64,000 nucleotides of DNA from JANQFV01 sp964468185. Lineage in GTDB: Bacteria; Planctomycetota; Phycisphaerae; UBA1845; Fen-1342. Positions 45,580 through 54,030 of this stretch are shown here, piece after piece. A program made the translations under genes and the position numbers. Position 1 is the stretch's first letter, and each line of letters begins with the position of its first letter. Location: positions 173,622 through 237,621 of the forward strand of contig CAYXTR010000002.1 in assembly GCA_964468185.1 (NCBI GenBank). The letters run 5' to 3'. Under the pieces are notes generated by a model. The model had not been told where the DNA came from. It did not search any database and saw only the letters and a program-made list of their open reading frames with translations.

Positions 45580-45606
45580 GTTTCACCTTGAAACGAGATG
45601 TCCGCC

Positions 45607-45635
45607 GCTTCCCAGCCGCCCGGAAGCCCTTTTTT
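45607..45635 (+). terminator. Tandem intrinsic terminator in the 1.1 kb gap (second)
   Basis: GCTTCC (45607-45612) pairs with GGAAGC (45622-45627) around a 9-nt loop, followed after CC by six T residues (45630-45635). It backs up the terminator 30 bp upstream. Confidence 0.55.
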
Positions 45636-45679
45636 GATAAGTACTTCGGTTTTCAGGTATCGACAAGGCCACCGACTTC

Positions 45680-45910
45680 GTTAACAATCAGAAACAGAAC
45701 CTGAACATTTGTGCCCACGCGGGGATAGCGTGGCCTGGGAGCCACCGCTTTTGAGCAATGTCATGTGTGAAGCGCGGTCGAGTTCGTTGGCTGTCAAACA
45801 GCCAGGTGACCGCTGAAAGAAGCGGCCGCCGCGCAGCACAAAGCGATACCGGTGGAGGCGTCGGGGCGACCTGGGCGTATTGAGCTCAGGCCCGCCCCGA
45901 CCATTTTTTT
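45680..45910 (+). ncRNA. Candidate structured RNA 2 with three perfect hairpins and a strong terminator
   Basis: Not a recognised family. Perfect hairpins stand at 45715-45733 (CCACGC/GCGTGG, 7-nt loop), 45789-45803 (GGCTGT/ACAGCC, CAA loop) and 45810-45825 (CCGCT/AGCGG, GAAAGA loop), and the segment ends in the 9-bp terminator stem at 45860-45901 with a seven-T run. The 5' end is uncertain; it must lie after the terminators at 45579 and 45635. No plus-strand ORF of coding quality covers it. I tested it by eye against tmRNA, RNase P RNA and SRP RNA core motifs and found none. Confidence 0.35.
45860..45910 (+). terminator. Strong intrinsic terminator in the 1.1 kb gap (third)
   Basis: GTCGGGGCG (45860-45868) pairs exactly with CGCCCCGAC (45893-45901), with an inner CCTG/CAGG pair, followed by CA and seven T residues (45904-45910). 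Confidence 0.75.
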
Positions 45911-46068
45911 GGGGGGCAAATCCCAACGTATCACTGCTTGCCGTGTGCCAGTCCCAGACGTAAGTACCCGGCAAAGCGCCGGTGTCTTGCACAGGCCGGC
46001 GTGCTCTTCTACGATCAACCCTCGTGGCCCCCTCGACCGAGTGAGACGCACGTCACGGAGGATTGGCG

Positions 46069-47154
46069 TTGCACGCCGCACAGCACTTGGCCCGAAGCAA
46101 CCCCCGTGCTTCTTCATTCCCCTGGACCTCGCCCATACTCGCCGTCAGTGTCGTTTGGCTGGCTTTAACGTGCCTCATACTGCGCCCCACGAACTCGCTG
46201 CCTTGGCTGGCAAGCGTACCGCTTCTGATCGCGGTTTTACTCGTGATCGCCTGGGGCGCCCAGCGCCTGCTTGATGCCAGTCCGGCCCGCCACGTCATTC
46301 GCTCGCGCCGGCGCGTTTGGCTGGCAGGTACCCTCGTTGTGGGGTTCCTGCTGGTTACGCACCTTGAATGGCTACCCCGGGCGAGCGTCTGGCAGCCCAA
46401 CCAGGAACTCAGCATTACGGCCACGGGCGAAAAAAACGCCCGCGCCCGGGGTAGCGAAGTCTGGGTGCGGCGCTTGTTGTATCCACACGCTCGGCCGGTT
46501 GCGCCGCGCGACTTTGATCAATCAGGCACATGGCAAATCCGCCATGGCGAACTCGTCTCTTTCGTTGATCAACCGGCTACGTTGCATTGGTATGGAAAAG
46601 CATCCGGTCCGCTGCGACTCATTCTGGTCGCGCACCCTTGGTCCGGCATTGTCGAGGTAAGTTGGAACGGCAACCGACAGCGTATCGACCTGTATAGTCC
46701 TGAAGGAACCGAAAAGTCCGTCGAACTGGCCGTGCCCCCCATGCCCCACGTCGCCGTCAAACTGCACTATGCCGCATCTCTCTTCTCGGCGGCGTTCCTC
46801 GGTGGAGCGGCACTGGCACTCGCGGGCGCCGGCCTCTCGCTGCTTCCGCCCATCAAGTGGGTCACCCGTCACGTGGGCTGGCGCTGGTTGCGCCCCGCGC
46901 TAGCCATTGCGGCGTTCTGCGTCGGATTGGACCTGACGCCGGCAACAGGCAGGTTCAGTTGGGAAGCCTATCTGGACGACGCCCTACCCGAGTGGCGACA
47001 GAGCAATAGTGCTGCGCGCGCGGTGTCCGCGCAGCCCCCCACATCAGATGACGTCGCAGAAGAAACTCGTCCTGAATCTCCGGCCGGCAATGCAGCAACC
47101 GCCCGCCCGGCACCGCAGCGACATGCGTCGTCCGTGGAGACGCCAGCGTGCTGA
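46069..47154 (+). CDS. Membrane protein of unknown function
   Basis: I do not recognise the family. GGAGGA at 46057-46062 fits the TTG at 46069 (6 nt spacing) better than the TTG at 46063, which touches it. The protein of about 361 residues has three hydrophobic segments at the start (PILAVSVVWLALTCLIL, WLASVPLLIAVLLVIAWGA, WLAGTLVVGFLLVTHL), a beta-rich extracytoplasmic domain of about 120 residues (GTWQIRHGELVSFVDQPATL, GIVEVSWNGNRQRIDLYS), two more membrane segments, and a Pro/Ala-rich tail. It overlaps the next membrane-protein gene by 7 bp, so the two are translated together and probably act together, perhaps in glycan synthesis or export. Confidence 0.75.
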   Translation: MHAAQHLARSNPRASSFPWTSPILAVSVVWLALTCLILRPTNSLPWLASVPLLIAVLLVIAWGAQRLLDASPARHVIRSRRRVWLAGTLVVGFLLVTHLEWLPRASVWQPNQELSITATGEKNARARGSEVWVRRLLYPHARPVAPRDFDQSGTWQIRHGELVSFVDQPATLHWYGKASGPLRLILVAHPWSGIVEVSWNGNRQRIDLYSPEGTEKSVELAVPPMPHVAVKLHYAASLFSAAFLGGAALALAGAGLSLLPPIKWVTRHVGWRWLRPALAIAAFCVGLDLTPATGRFSWEAYLDDALPEWRQSNSAARAVSAQPPTSDDVAEETRPESPAGNAATARPAPQRHASSVETPAC

Positions 47155-48596
47155 GCGTGCTGGTACCGGCGTCCTTTCTGGCATTGCTCATTCCCGGCTA
47201 TGCGTTTGCACGCGCGACCGACCCCGATCTCCAGCGCGCCGGTCTGCCGGCGGTAATCGCTCGTTCGTATCTTGCCGTACTGCTGCTGCTCACGCCCATG
47301 TCATTGCTGGGATACTACCTGCACTTGCCCGTGAGCCTGCTCACCAACTACGTGGTCTTCCTGGTCCTGGCAGCGCTGGTCTGGGTCAGTGGTCAACATC
47401 GCTGGCGAGATTTGTTCTGGCTGCTCGGCGGAGTGCTCACCATTGAGTTTCTGCTGGTAGTGGGGGAACTCGTACTCAGTGCCCGCGCCGAATCGTACTT
47501 TGGCGGAGACGCCGGTTTCCACGTCGATCGCGCCCGCATGTTGCTTGCCTACGACATGTCAGACCTGGACCCCCGTGGTGAGAGTGGCGGCCCTGTTTGG
47601 ACTTACCCATTCAACCTCATGCATGCCCTGCTCGCAGTGGGAGCTTCCTTCCTGGATAGCACGCCCCGCACCGTCTGGTATGCGGCGCTGCCCTGCGCCA
47701 AGCTCTTCATCGCGTGTAGCGGCTACTATCTCGGCTGGAGCGCGTTTCGCTCACGCTGGGCCGCGTGGGCAACCGGCCTGTTCCTGCTGGGTACCGTCGC
47801 TCCCAAGACCGTGATCCTGTACCCCAACCATCTGGCGAATTACGCCCTGATGCCCCTGGCACTGAGCTTCACGCTCGACTTGGCACGCCACCGGCGCGCC
47901 GGCTGGGCCACGCCCCTTCGTCTGGCCACTGTCATGATCGTCCTCAGTCAAACTCACATCCTGTACGCCGCGCTGCTGGTCCTGATCCTCGCACCGACCC
48001 TGCTGCTGCTGCTGCTCTGGCGTCTCGTCAATCGGCGCCGTCCGCTGGCGCTTGTGACCTGCGCCGGTCTGGCACTTGCAGCGGCCGTCCCCGTGCCGCT
48101 GATCGGGTGGGCACGTGACTCCTCTTTCGCTCGCGCCCTGGTCATCGCCGGCGTGCAGGACGAAGAAATGCCAATCCCCGTGGAGGGACCGGTCAAGCCA
48201 CTTCGGCAGTCCTCTGGTCGGTATTACTTTCTCGGCACAGTGCCGGACAGCGAACTGCCCTGGTCGATGGTCAAGCCCGACAACATGCTGGCCGCTTGGC
48301 AGCCAGTCGGTTTGGCGATGGCGTTGCTGGGCGCCACCGCGATCCTCGCGACCACGCGCCGTCGCGAACCGCGTCTGACAATCCTCGTTTTCGGCGCGAC
48401 CTGCGTGGTGCTGTTCTTTCCTCCGGTGTGCACCGCCATGGTATACCTCATGGGTCGCGGCTGGGCCCTCTATCGCCTTACCAGCTTCTTCTATCCGCTC
48501 ACTGCCGTCCTCGCCGCAGGCACCGCTGGCTACCTCCTGGACCGCCTGACCCGGCAAGCCGCCTATGCCGGGCGCCGCCAGCTGGTTCGTTGCTAA
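47148..48596 (+). CDS. Polytopic membrane protein, possible GT-C-type glycosyltransferase
   Basis: Protein of 482 residues with about twelve hydrophobic helices. The first extracytoplasmic loop has GGDAGFHVDRARMLLAYD, whose acidic residue after the first membrane segments is reminiscent of the catalytic Asp loop in GT-C enzymes that use lipid-linked sugars; the large loop between helices near residue 320 (VPDSELPWSMVKPDNMLAAW) would face the same side. No definite family can be named. It starts at a GTG overlapping the previous gene by 7 bp. The gene is followed by a 225 bp gap before the carbonic anhydrase. Confidence 0.72.
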   Translation: MLSVLVPASFLALLIPGYAFARATDPDLQRAGLPAVIARSYLAVLLLLTPMSLLGYYLHLPVSLLTNYVVFLVLAALVWVSGQHRWRDLFWLLGGVLTIEFLLVVGELVLSARAESYFGGDAGFHVDRARMLLAYDMSDLDPRGESGGPVWTYPFNLMHALLAVGASFLDSTPRTVWYAALPCAKLFIACSGYYLGWSAFRSRWAAWATGLFLLGTVAPKTVILYPNHLANYALMPLALSFTLDLARHRRAGWATPLRLATVMIVLSQTHILYAALLVLILAPTLLLLLLWRLVNRRRPLALVTCAGLALAAAVPVPLIGWARDSSFARALVIAGVQDEEMPIPVEGPVKPLRQSSGRYYFLGTVPDSELPWSMVKPDNMLAAWQPVGLAMALLGATAILATTRRREPRLTILVFGATCVVLFFPPVCTAMVYLMGRGWALYRLTSFFYPLTAVLAAGTAGYLLDRLTRQAAYAGRRQLVRC

Positions 48597-48821
48597 ACAC
48601 TTGAAAAATATAGACATACAGTGCGCCGCCTCGTGCAGATGTTGACCGAATATAGAATCTTTCAAATGGGCGGCGCCATGTGGGCCGACGCCGGGCCGCT
48701 ACCAGCGCTACCAGTATGTCACTGGGGTTGCGCATGCGGCGGGCGGAACCGAACGCGCAGCGCAATGTCGGCAGGGAGCATTGGCGGGCCGTTACCCTGC
48801 ACGTAACGAGGAGATTTTGAC

Positions 48822-49535
48822 ATGCACAGCAGACCTATCGTGAAGACTTGGTGGCGTGCTGCCGCCTTAGGAGCCATTGCTCTCGCATTCGGCGCCCTCG
48901 TGGTTGCCCAGACCGTAACACAAACACGCCAGACTCAGGCGGCAGCCACACCCGACGAGATCATTACGGCCCTCAAGGAAGGTAACGAGCGCTTCGTTCA
49001 GGGTCAGATGCTCAATCGCGACCTGCGCGCTCAGGTGCAGCAAACCGCGACGGGCCAGTATCCGCTGGCGTCCATCGTGGGCTGCATCGATTCTCGTGTA
49101 CCGCCGGAGCTCGTCTTCGACATGGGGATTGGCGACCTCTTCGTAGCCCGGGTCGCTGGAAACTACATCGAGACCGATATCCTCGGCAGCCTGGAATTCG
49201 CCACCAAGGTCGCCGGGTCGAAGGTCATCGTGGTGCTGGGTCACACTCAATGTGGCGCCGTCAAGGGTGCCTGTGATGGGGTGGAACTCGGCAATCTCAC
49301 GCACACCTTGAGTAATCTCATGCCGGCTGTCTACGCCGTCGACGACGTTGACGGCCCGCGCTCATCGCAGAACAAGGCATTCGTCGACCGCGTGGTACGG
49401 AAGAACGTCGAGCTGAATGTCGCCAACCTGACAGAGCGCAGCGCCGTTCTTCGTGAACTTGTTGAGCAAGGCAAGCTGAAGATCGTGGGTGCGGTCTACG
49501 ACCTGAAGTCGGGGCGCGTCACATTCCTCGATTGA
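48822..49535 (+). CDS. Exported beta-class carbonic anhydrase
   Basis: Zinc enzyme that interconverts CO2 and bicarbonate. The 237-residue protein has an N-terminal hydrophobic segment (AAALGAIALAFGALVVAQ) that looks like a signal peptide, so it should act in the periplasm. Zinc ligands are Cys88 (VGCIDSRV), His141 and Cys144 (LGHTQCGAV), and the Asp90/Arg92 dyad of the beta class is present. Most beta-class enzymes are cytoplasmic; a subset in Gram-negative bacteria carry leaders. The ribosome site is GAGGAG before the ATG. A perfect 8-bp hairpin follows 18 bp after the stop. Confidence 0.92.
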   Translation: MHSRPIVKTWWRAAALGAIALAFGALVVAQTVTQTRQTQAAATPDEIITALKEGNERFVQGQMLNRDLRAQVQQTATGQYPLASIVGCIDSRVPPELVFDMGIGDLFVARVAGNYIETDILGSLEFATKVAGSKVIVVLGHTQCGAVKGACDGVELGNLTHTLSNLMPAVYAVDDVDGPRSSQNKAFVDRVVRKNVELNVANLTERSAVLRELVEQGKLKIVGAVYDLKSGRVTFLD

Positions 49536-49552
49536 GCCAGCCCCACAGCACC

Positions 49553-49580
49553 GCGCGGGCAGCCCAGCGGCCGCCCGCGC
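49553..49580 (+). terminator. Hairpin after carbonic anhydrase gene, no T run
   Basis: GCGCGGGC (49553-49560) pairs exactly with GCCCGCGC (49573-49580) around a 12-nt loop, 18 bp after the stop codon. No T run follows, so it may protect the 3' end or slow polymerase, not terminate by itself. Confidence 0.4.
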
Positions 49581-49716
49581 TACCCACTCTCGTTCGTTAG
49601 CATCGCTACCCACCGCCATGCGGGGCCGACACCCAGTGGCGCGCGGGTAGACTCTCGCCGTTGCCGCGCCCGGTCATTCGACGTGGTCAGGCGCCCCCGC
49701 TATCCTCGCTCACCAT

Positions 49717-50649
49717 ATGCCGCAAGCAGTCTACCGAGCCGACGCTATCCTCCTGATCGCCGCCGTGATCTGGGGGGGCGGCTTCGTCGCGCAGCGACTG
49801 GGCATGCAGCACCTCGGCCCGCTGACCTATAACGCCATCCGCTTCGCCCTCGGTGCCGCCGTGCTCATCCCCCTGATCTGGTGGCAAATCAGGGCAACCG
49901 CCAGAACCTGCCAGCACGCCACACAGAGCGAGCGGTTGCGATTGACATTCAAAACAACACTCCGTCCCGGCCTTATCGCCGGCTCCATTCTGTTCATCGC
50001 CGCCAGCCTGCAACAGATGGGCATCGTCTACACCACCGCCGGTAAAGCCGGCTTCATCACCGGCCTCTACGTCGTGCTCGTACCAATACTCGGCCTATTC
50101 ATCGGCTATCGCACCCGTTTGCTGACCTGGCTCGGGGCAGCGTGTGCCGTTGCGGGCTTTTACTTTCTCAGCGTGCAGTCCGGATTCCGCATCAACATCG
50201 GCGATGCACTGGTCCTCGCTTGCGCCGTCGGTTGGGCCATCCATGTGCTCGTCATCGCGCACCTGGCACCACGTTCCGATCCCATTCAACTTGCCTGCGT
50301 GCAATTCACCTTGACCGCCGCGCTGAGCGCTCTGGCCGCGATCTGGTTTGAGTCCGCCACACTCCCCGCCATCCGCGCGGCCGCGGGCGCTATTTTCTAC
50401 GGGGGCGTCTGCTCCGTTGGCATTGCGTACACCTTGCAGGTTGTTGGGCAGCGCCACGCACCGCCTGCCCACGCGGCGCTGCTGCTCAGCGGCGAAGCCG
50501 TCTTCGCCGCGCTGGGCGGTGCGCTGATCCTGGACGAAGCGCTGGCGCCGCGCGAGTTGGTTGGCTGCGCCCTGGTGCTCGGCGGTATCATCCTCTCGCA
50601 GCTTCGCCGCGATCCCCCCGCGTCTGCGGCAGATCTACCTGGAATCTGA
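49717..50649 (+). CDS. EamA/DMT-superfamily transporter
   Basis: Inner-membrane transporter of 310 residues with ten predicted transmembrane helices in two EamA repeats. The first repeat has AVIWGGGFVAQRLGMQHLGP and YNAIRFALGAAVLIPL; the second has the DALVLACAVGWAIHVLVIAH and LLLSGEAVFAALGGALIL signatures. DMT members export or import amino acids, sugars or small metabolites; the substrate here is unknown. It stands alone, 180 bp after the carbonic anhydrase. Confidence 0.9.
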   Translation: MPQAVYRADAILLIAAVIWGGGFVAQRLGMQHLGPLTYNAIRFALGAAVLIPLIWWQIRATARTCQHATQSERLRLTFKTTLRPGLIAGSILFIAASLQQMGIVYTTAGKAGFITGLYVVLVPILGLFIGYRTRLLTWLGAACAVAGFYFLSVQSGFRINIGDALVLACAVGWAIHVLVIAHLAPRSDPIQLACVQFTLTAALSALAAIWFESATLPAIRAAAGAIFYGGVCSVGIAYTLQVVGQRHAPPAHAALLLSGEAVFAALGGALILDEALAPRELVGCALVLGGIILSQLRRDPPASAADLPGI

Positions 50650-50750
50650 CGGGATCCACGTCGTCGGCTGCTAATCAAATCCACACACGCCGGCCATACA
50701 AGCCGCTATGGAGTGGTTCCAGCAGGGTTTGATGGGCGTGAGGTGCCAGC

Positions 50751-51872
50751 ATGATGCGTAGTTGGACGATACGTGTACTGATCGGGTTCAGTCTGCTTCT
50801 GAGCGCTGTGGCCTGTCAGGCCGAAGAACGTCGCGAGATTCGCTTCCCGGATGTCCCCGGCTATCACACGCTGAAAGCGGACCTGCACATGCACACGGTG
50901 TTCTCAGACGGTGCCGTGTGGCCGACGGTGCGTGTCGACGAGGCCTGGCGTGAGGGCCTCGATGTCATCTCGATTACGGACCATATCGAATATCAGCCGC
51001 ATAAGGCCGACCTGCCGACCAACCACAATCGCCCGTACGAACTCGCCCGCAACAAGGCGGCCGAGCTTGGCATCGTCCTGATCCGCGGCGCCGAAATCAC
51101 CCGCGACACGCCACCCGGTCATTACAACGCAGTCTTTCTGGACGATATCAACCCACTCGACACGCCGAACTTCTACGACGTCTTCGACGCGGCGGCGGCA
51201 CAGAACGCCTTCGTCTTCTGGAACCACCCGACGTGGAAAGGGCGGGAAAAGGGACAGTGGGGGGAGTGGCAGCAGAAACTACACGACAAGCGACAATTGC
51301 ACGGCATCGAAGTATGCAACGGCGACACGTACTACCGGGATGCACACCGCTTTTCACTCGAGCACAACCTGACCATGATTGGCACCTCCGACATTCATGG
51401 GCCGTCTCGCGGCCTGCGTGCCTTTGGCACCGGTCACCGTACGCTGACCCTCGTCTTTGCGAAGCGCCGGACCGTCGAAGCGGTGCAGGAAGCCCTCGAA
51501 GCCCGTCGCACGGTTGTCTGGTACGACAATCAACTCATCGGCCGCGCCCCGGAACTTGCCGCGCTCTTCCAGGCCTGCGTCAAAGTGCACGCCCCGCATC
51601 ATTCCGCCGGCAACCAGAAGTGGGTCCGCATCGAGAACCGCTGTGAAGTCGACCTCGAGCTGCAGCGCGTCCACGAGGGTGACCCCGCCCGCATCAGCAT
51701 TCCGGCGGGCACCAGCACGGTGGCACGCTTCTGCGGCATGGCCTGGCAGGATACGCCGAGCTTGCGCTACCGCGTGAAGAACTTCCTCGTTGGCCCCGAT
51801 GAGCCGGTCGAGGTCGAGTTGCACATCCCATCCCACGCTGAAGTGGCCCGTCGCCTCCAATTGGCTCGTTGA
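50751..51872 (+). CDS. Exported PHP-domain phosphoesterase-like protein
   Basis: PHP (polymerase and histidinol phosphatase) domain protein of 373 residues with an N-terminal leader (RVLIGFSLLLSAVACQAEE). The metal-binding motifs are LKADLHMHTVFSDG (HxH), then ISITDHIEYQPH, FWNHPTWKG and MIGTSDIHGPS, all in the order of trinuclear-metal PHP enzymes. The C-terminal 90 residues form a beta-sandwich-like region of unknown role. Known PHP enzymes hydrolyse phosphoesters; the leader suggests that this one acts outside the cytoplasm. Substrate unknown. ATG 50751 or 50754 may be the start. Confidence 0.88.
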   Translation: MMRSWTIRVLIGFSLLLSAVACQAEERREIRFPDVPGYHTLKADLHMHTVFSDGAVWPTVRVDEAWREGLDVISITDHIEYQPHKADLPTNHNRPYELARNKAAELGIVLIRGAEITRDTPPGHYNAVFLDDINPLDTPNFYDVFDAAAAQNAFVFWNHPTWKGREKGQWGEWQQKLHDKRQLHGIEVCNGDTYYRDAHRFSLEHNLTMIGTSDIHGPSRGLRAFGTGHRTLTLVFAKRRTVEAVQEALEARRTVVWYDNQLIGRAPELAALFQACVKVHAPHHSAGNQKWVRIENRCEVDLELQRVHEGDPARISIPAGTSTVARFCGMAWQDTPSLRYRVKNFLVGPDEPVEVELHIPSHAEVARRLQLAR

Positions 51873-52021
51873 CCGGGCGCAGAGACTGACGCGTTGCGGT
51901 AGGGGGGGAGGGTTGGCGGGCATGGGCTCATCGCCCCCCCGTCATCGCTGGTGCGCCGGCGCAACCCCGGCTAGAATCTCCTGCGAGGGTCCGACAGTTT
52001 CTTCGTCAAGGAGCCACGCTG

Positions 52022-52327
52022 ATGTTTGATCTGCTCAAGAAAACCATGCTCGCCGGCATTGGCATGACGCTGATGACCAAAGACAAGGTCGAGGAAGTGG
52101 CCCGCGACATCGCCAGCTCGGCCAACCTCTCCGCCGAAAAAGGCCAGCAGTTCGTCGATGAGGCCGTGGCCCGTGCCGAGCGTGGCCGTGCCGATTTTGA
52201 ACAGGAAGTCCGCCGCATTACCGAGGACACACTGAGCAAGTCCGGCGCCGCCACACACGAACAAGTTACTGCCCTCGAGGCCCGCATCGCTGAGCTCGAG
52301 CGCAAACTCGAGGAGCGCGCCGCATAG
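52022..52327 (+). CDS. Small coiled-coil protein (phasin/UbiK-like)
   Basis: Protein of 101 residues: amphipathic N-terminus (MFDLLKKTMLAGIGM), a long charged helix with LSAEKGQQFVDEAVARAERGR, and a C-terminal leucine-zipper-like ALEARIAELERKLEE. This resembles both phasin-family PHA proteins (PhaF/PhaI) and the UbiK/BMFP accessory factor that ends in a similar LEARVAELE coil. It ends 2 bp before the UbiB/ABC1 kinase gene, so it is surely co-translated with it. The pairing suggests a membrane-associated scaffold for the kinase. Family name is tentative. Confidence 0.75.
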   Translation: MFDLLKKTMLAGIGMTLMTKDKVEEVARDIASSANLSAEKGQQFVDEAVARAERGRADFEQEVRRITEDTLSKSGAATHEQVTALEARIAELERKLEERAA

Positions 52328-52329
52328 CA

Positions 52330-54030
52330 ATGGCCATCCGCAAAATCGGGATCGCCTCGCGCACCTATCGCCACGTCAATCGCTACCGGCAGATCCTGAC
52401 CGTACTCTTCCGCTACGGCTTCGACGAGTTGGTTGACAAGCTGAACGTCAACCAATACGTCGAAATCGGCCTCCAGATGATCACGCGCAAGAAGCGTGAA
52501 CATGTGGAGAAGCTCAGCACCGCTGAGCGGGTGCGCCTGATCCTCGAAGAGCTGGGTCCCACCTTTGTCAAGCTTGGCCAGGTCCTCTCCACCCGTCCCG
52601 ACCTCGTGCCCGCGGAGTTCCTCGCCGAACTGGCCAAGCTCCAGCAGCATGTGCCGCCATTCCCCTTCGAGGACGTCCAGCAGATCGTCGAAGAGGACCT
52701 TGGCCAGCCGATGGAGCAGCGTTTCGAGGCATTTGACCGCGAGCCCATCGCCGCTGCCTCGATCGGACAGGTGCACCGCGCCCGACTGCGCGACGGCGAA
52801 GACGTGGTGGTGAAAGTACGTCGCCCCAATATCGAGGAGCTCATCGAGGTCGACCTCGAAATCGCGCTCCACCTTGCCACGCTGGCCGAAGAACACATTG
52901 AGGACCTGCGGGTGTACCGGCCGCGCGAGATCATCGAGCACTTCGCCCGCGTGGTCGAGCGCGAACAGGACTACAAGTCCGAAGCCAACCACATCGAACG
53001 CTTCGCCAGCCAATTCTTGGATGACAAGACCGTCTACGTGCCCAAGGTGTTTCGGCAGTACACCACGCGCCGCGTGCTGACGCTCGAATACGTCGACGTG
53101 CAGTCCGTCTCCGATGTGGCCAAGCTGCGTCAACGAGGCTACGACCCGCGGGTGATCGCCGCGCGCGGCACCGAAATCGTGCTCAAGCAGATCTTCGTCC
53201 ACGGCTTCTTCCATGCCGACCCGCACCCCGGGAATGTCTTCGCCCTGCCTGGCAACGTCGTCTGCTTTCTCGATTTCGGCATGATGGGCCGCCTGGACCG
53301 CGAAGGTCGTGAACTCTTCGCCGACCTTATCTATGCCGTCGGTGAGCACGACGAACGTGCCGCCACCGCCGCTCTCCTGCGGATCACGACTCATCCGGAC
53401 GACGTAGATCCAGACGTGCGCCGCATCGAAAGCCAGGTCGCCGAGCTCATCGACCTCAACATCTCCACCTCCCTTGCCGACCTCGACTTCAGCAAGCTGA
53501 TGTACGACCTGATGGGTCTCGTACGCCAGCACCAACTGACCATCCCGGCGGACTTTGTCATGATGATGAAAGCCGCCGCCACCGCGGAGCAGCTCGTCAC
53601 CCGTCTCGATTCCGAACTGAATGTCATCGCCGCCGCGAAACCGTACGTCCGCAAGCTCAAGCTCGATCGGCTGCGGCCCAAGCGCCTCTTCGGCGAGCTC
53701 TTCTCCTCCACCGGCGAGTTGTTCCGCCTCGCTCGTGAAATCCCCGGCGGTATTCGCGACATCCTGCGCCTCTCCAAGCACGGCAGCCTCCGCATCGGCC
53801 TCGAACACCGCGGACTGGAGGAACTGCTGGACACGCTCGAGCGCGTCGCCAGTCGCGTCTCGTTCGCCATCATCGTTGGCGCACTGATTGTCGGTTCATC
53901 CCTCATCGTCCACGCCGGCCTGCCACCAACCTGGCACGACATTCCGGTGATTGGCCTGATCGGCTATGTCGCCGCGGGTCTCATGGGTTTTGGCATGCTG
54001 CTGACCATCATCCGTCGCGGGCGGCACTGA
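52330..54030 (+). CDS. ubiB: UbiB/ABC1/ADCK atypical protein-kinase-like protein
   Basis: Membrane-anchored UbiB family protein of 566 residues. Motifs are the KxGQ helix (LGPTFVKLGQVLSTRPDL), the Ala-rich nucleotide loop that replaces the glycine-rich loop (IAAASIGQVHRARL), the VVVKVRRPNI lysine, the catalytic FFHADPHPGNVF and the CFLDFGMMG metal motif. Two C-terminal membrane helices (SFAIIVGALIVGSSLIVHAG and GLIGYVAAGLMGFGMLL) follow. UbiB proteins act in isoprenoid quinone biosynthesis or lipid homeostasis. Whether this organism makes ubiquinone is not shown here; many planctomycetes use menaquinone, so the role may differ. Confidence 0.93.
   Translation: MAIRKIGIASRTYRHVNRYRQILTVLFRYGFDELVDKLNVNQYVEIGLQMITRKKREHVEKLSTAERVRLILEELGPTFVKLGQVLSTRPDLVPAEFLAELAKLQQHVPPFPFEDVQQIVEEDLGQPMEQRFEAFDREPIAAASIGQVHRARLRDGEDVVVKVRRPNIEELIEVDLEIALHLATLAEEHIEDLRVYRPREIIEHFARVVEREQDYKSEANHIERFASQFLDDKTVYVPKVFRQYTTRRVLTLEYVDVQSVSDVAKLRQRGYDPRVIAARGTEIVLKQIFVHGFFHADPHPGNVFALPGNVVCFLDFGMMGRLDREGRELFADLIYAVGEHDERAATAALLRITTHPDDVDPDVRRIESQVAELIDLNISTSLADLDFSKLMYDLMGLVRQHQLTIPADFVMMMKAAATAEQLVTRLDSELNVIAAAKPYVRKLKLDRLRPKRLFGELFSSTGELFRLAREIPGGIRDILRLSKHGSLRIGLEHRGLEELLDTLERVASRVSFAIIVGALIVGSSLIVHAGLPPTWHDIPVIGLIGYVAAGLMGFGMLLTIIRRGRH

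Noticed and set aside
45068..45586. Minus-strand ORF of 172 codons in the 1.1 kb gap
   Set aside because: Composition (many Arg, Cys, Ser, Trp) and lack of a ribosome site or motif suggest noncoding; it also runs through the terminator stem.
51902..51940. G7 and C7 runs that could pair, considered as a terminator after the PHP-domain gene
   Set aside because: No T run follows, the loop is long, and simple G/C runs are frequent here.
52006..53808. Minus-strand ORF of 600 codons opposite the small coiled-coil gene and ubiB
   Set aside because: It is fully antisense to UbiB, whose conserved motifs prove the plus-strand frame.
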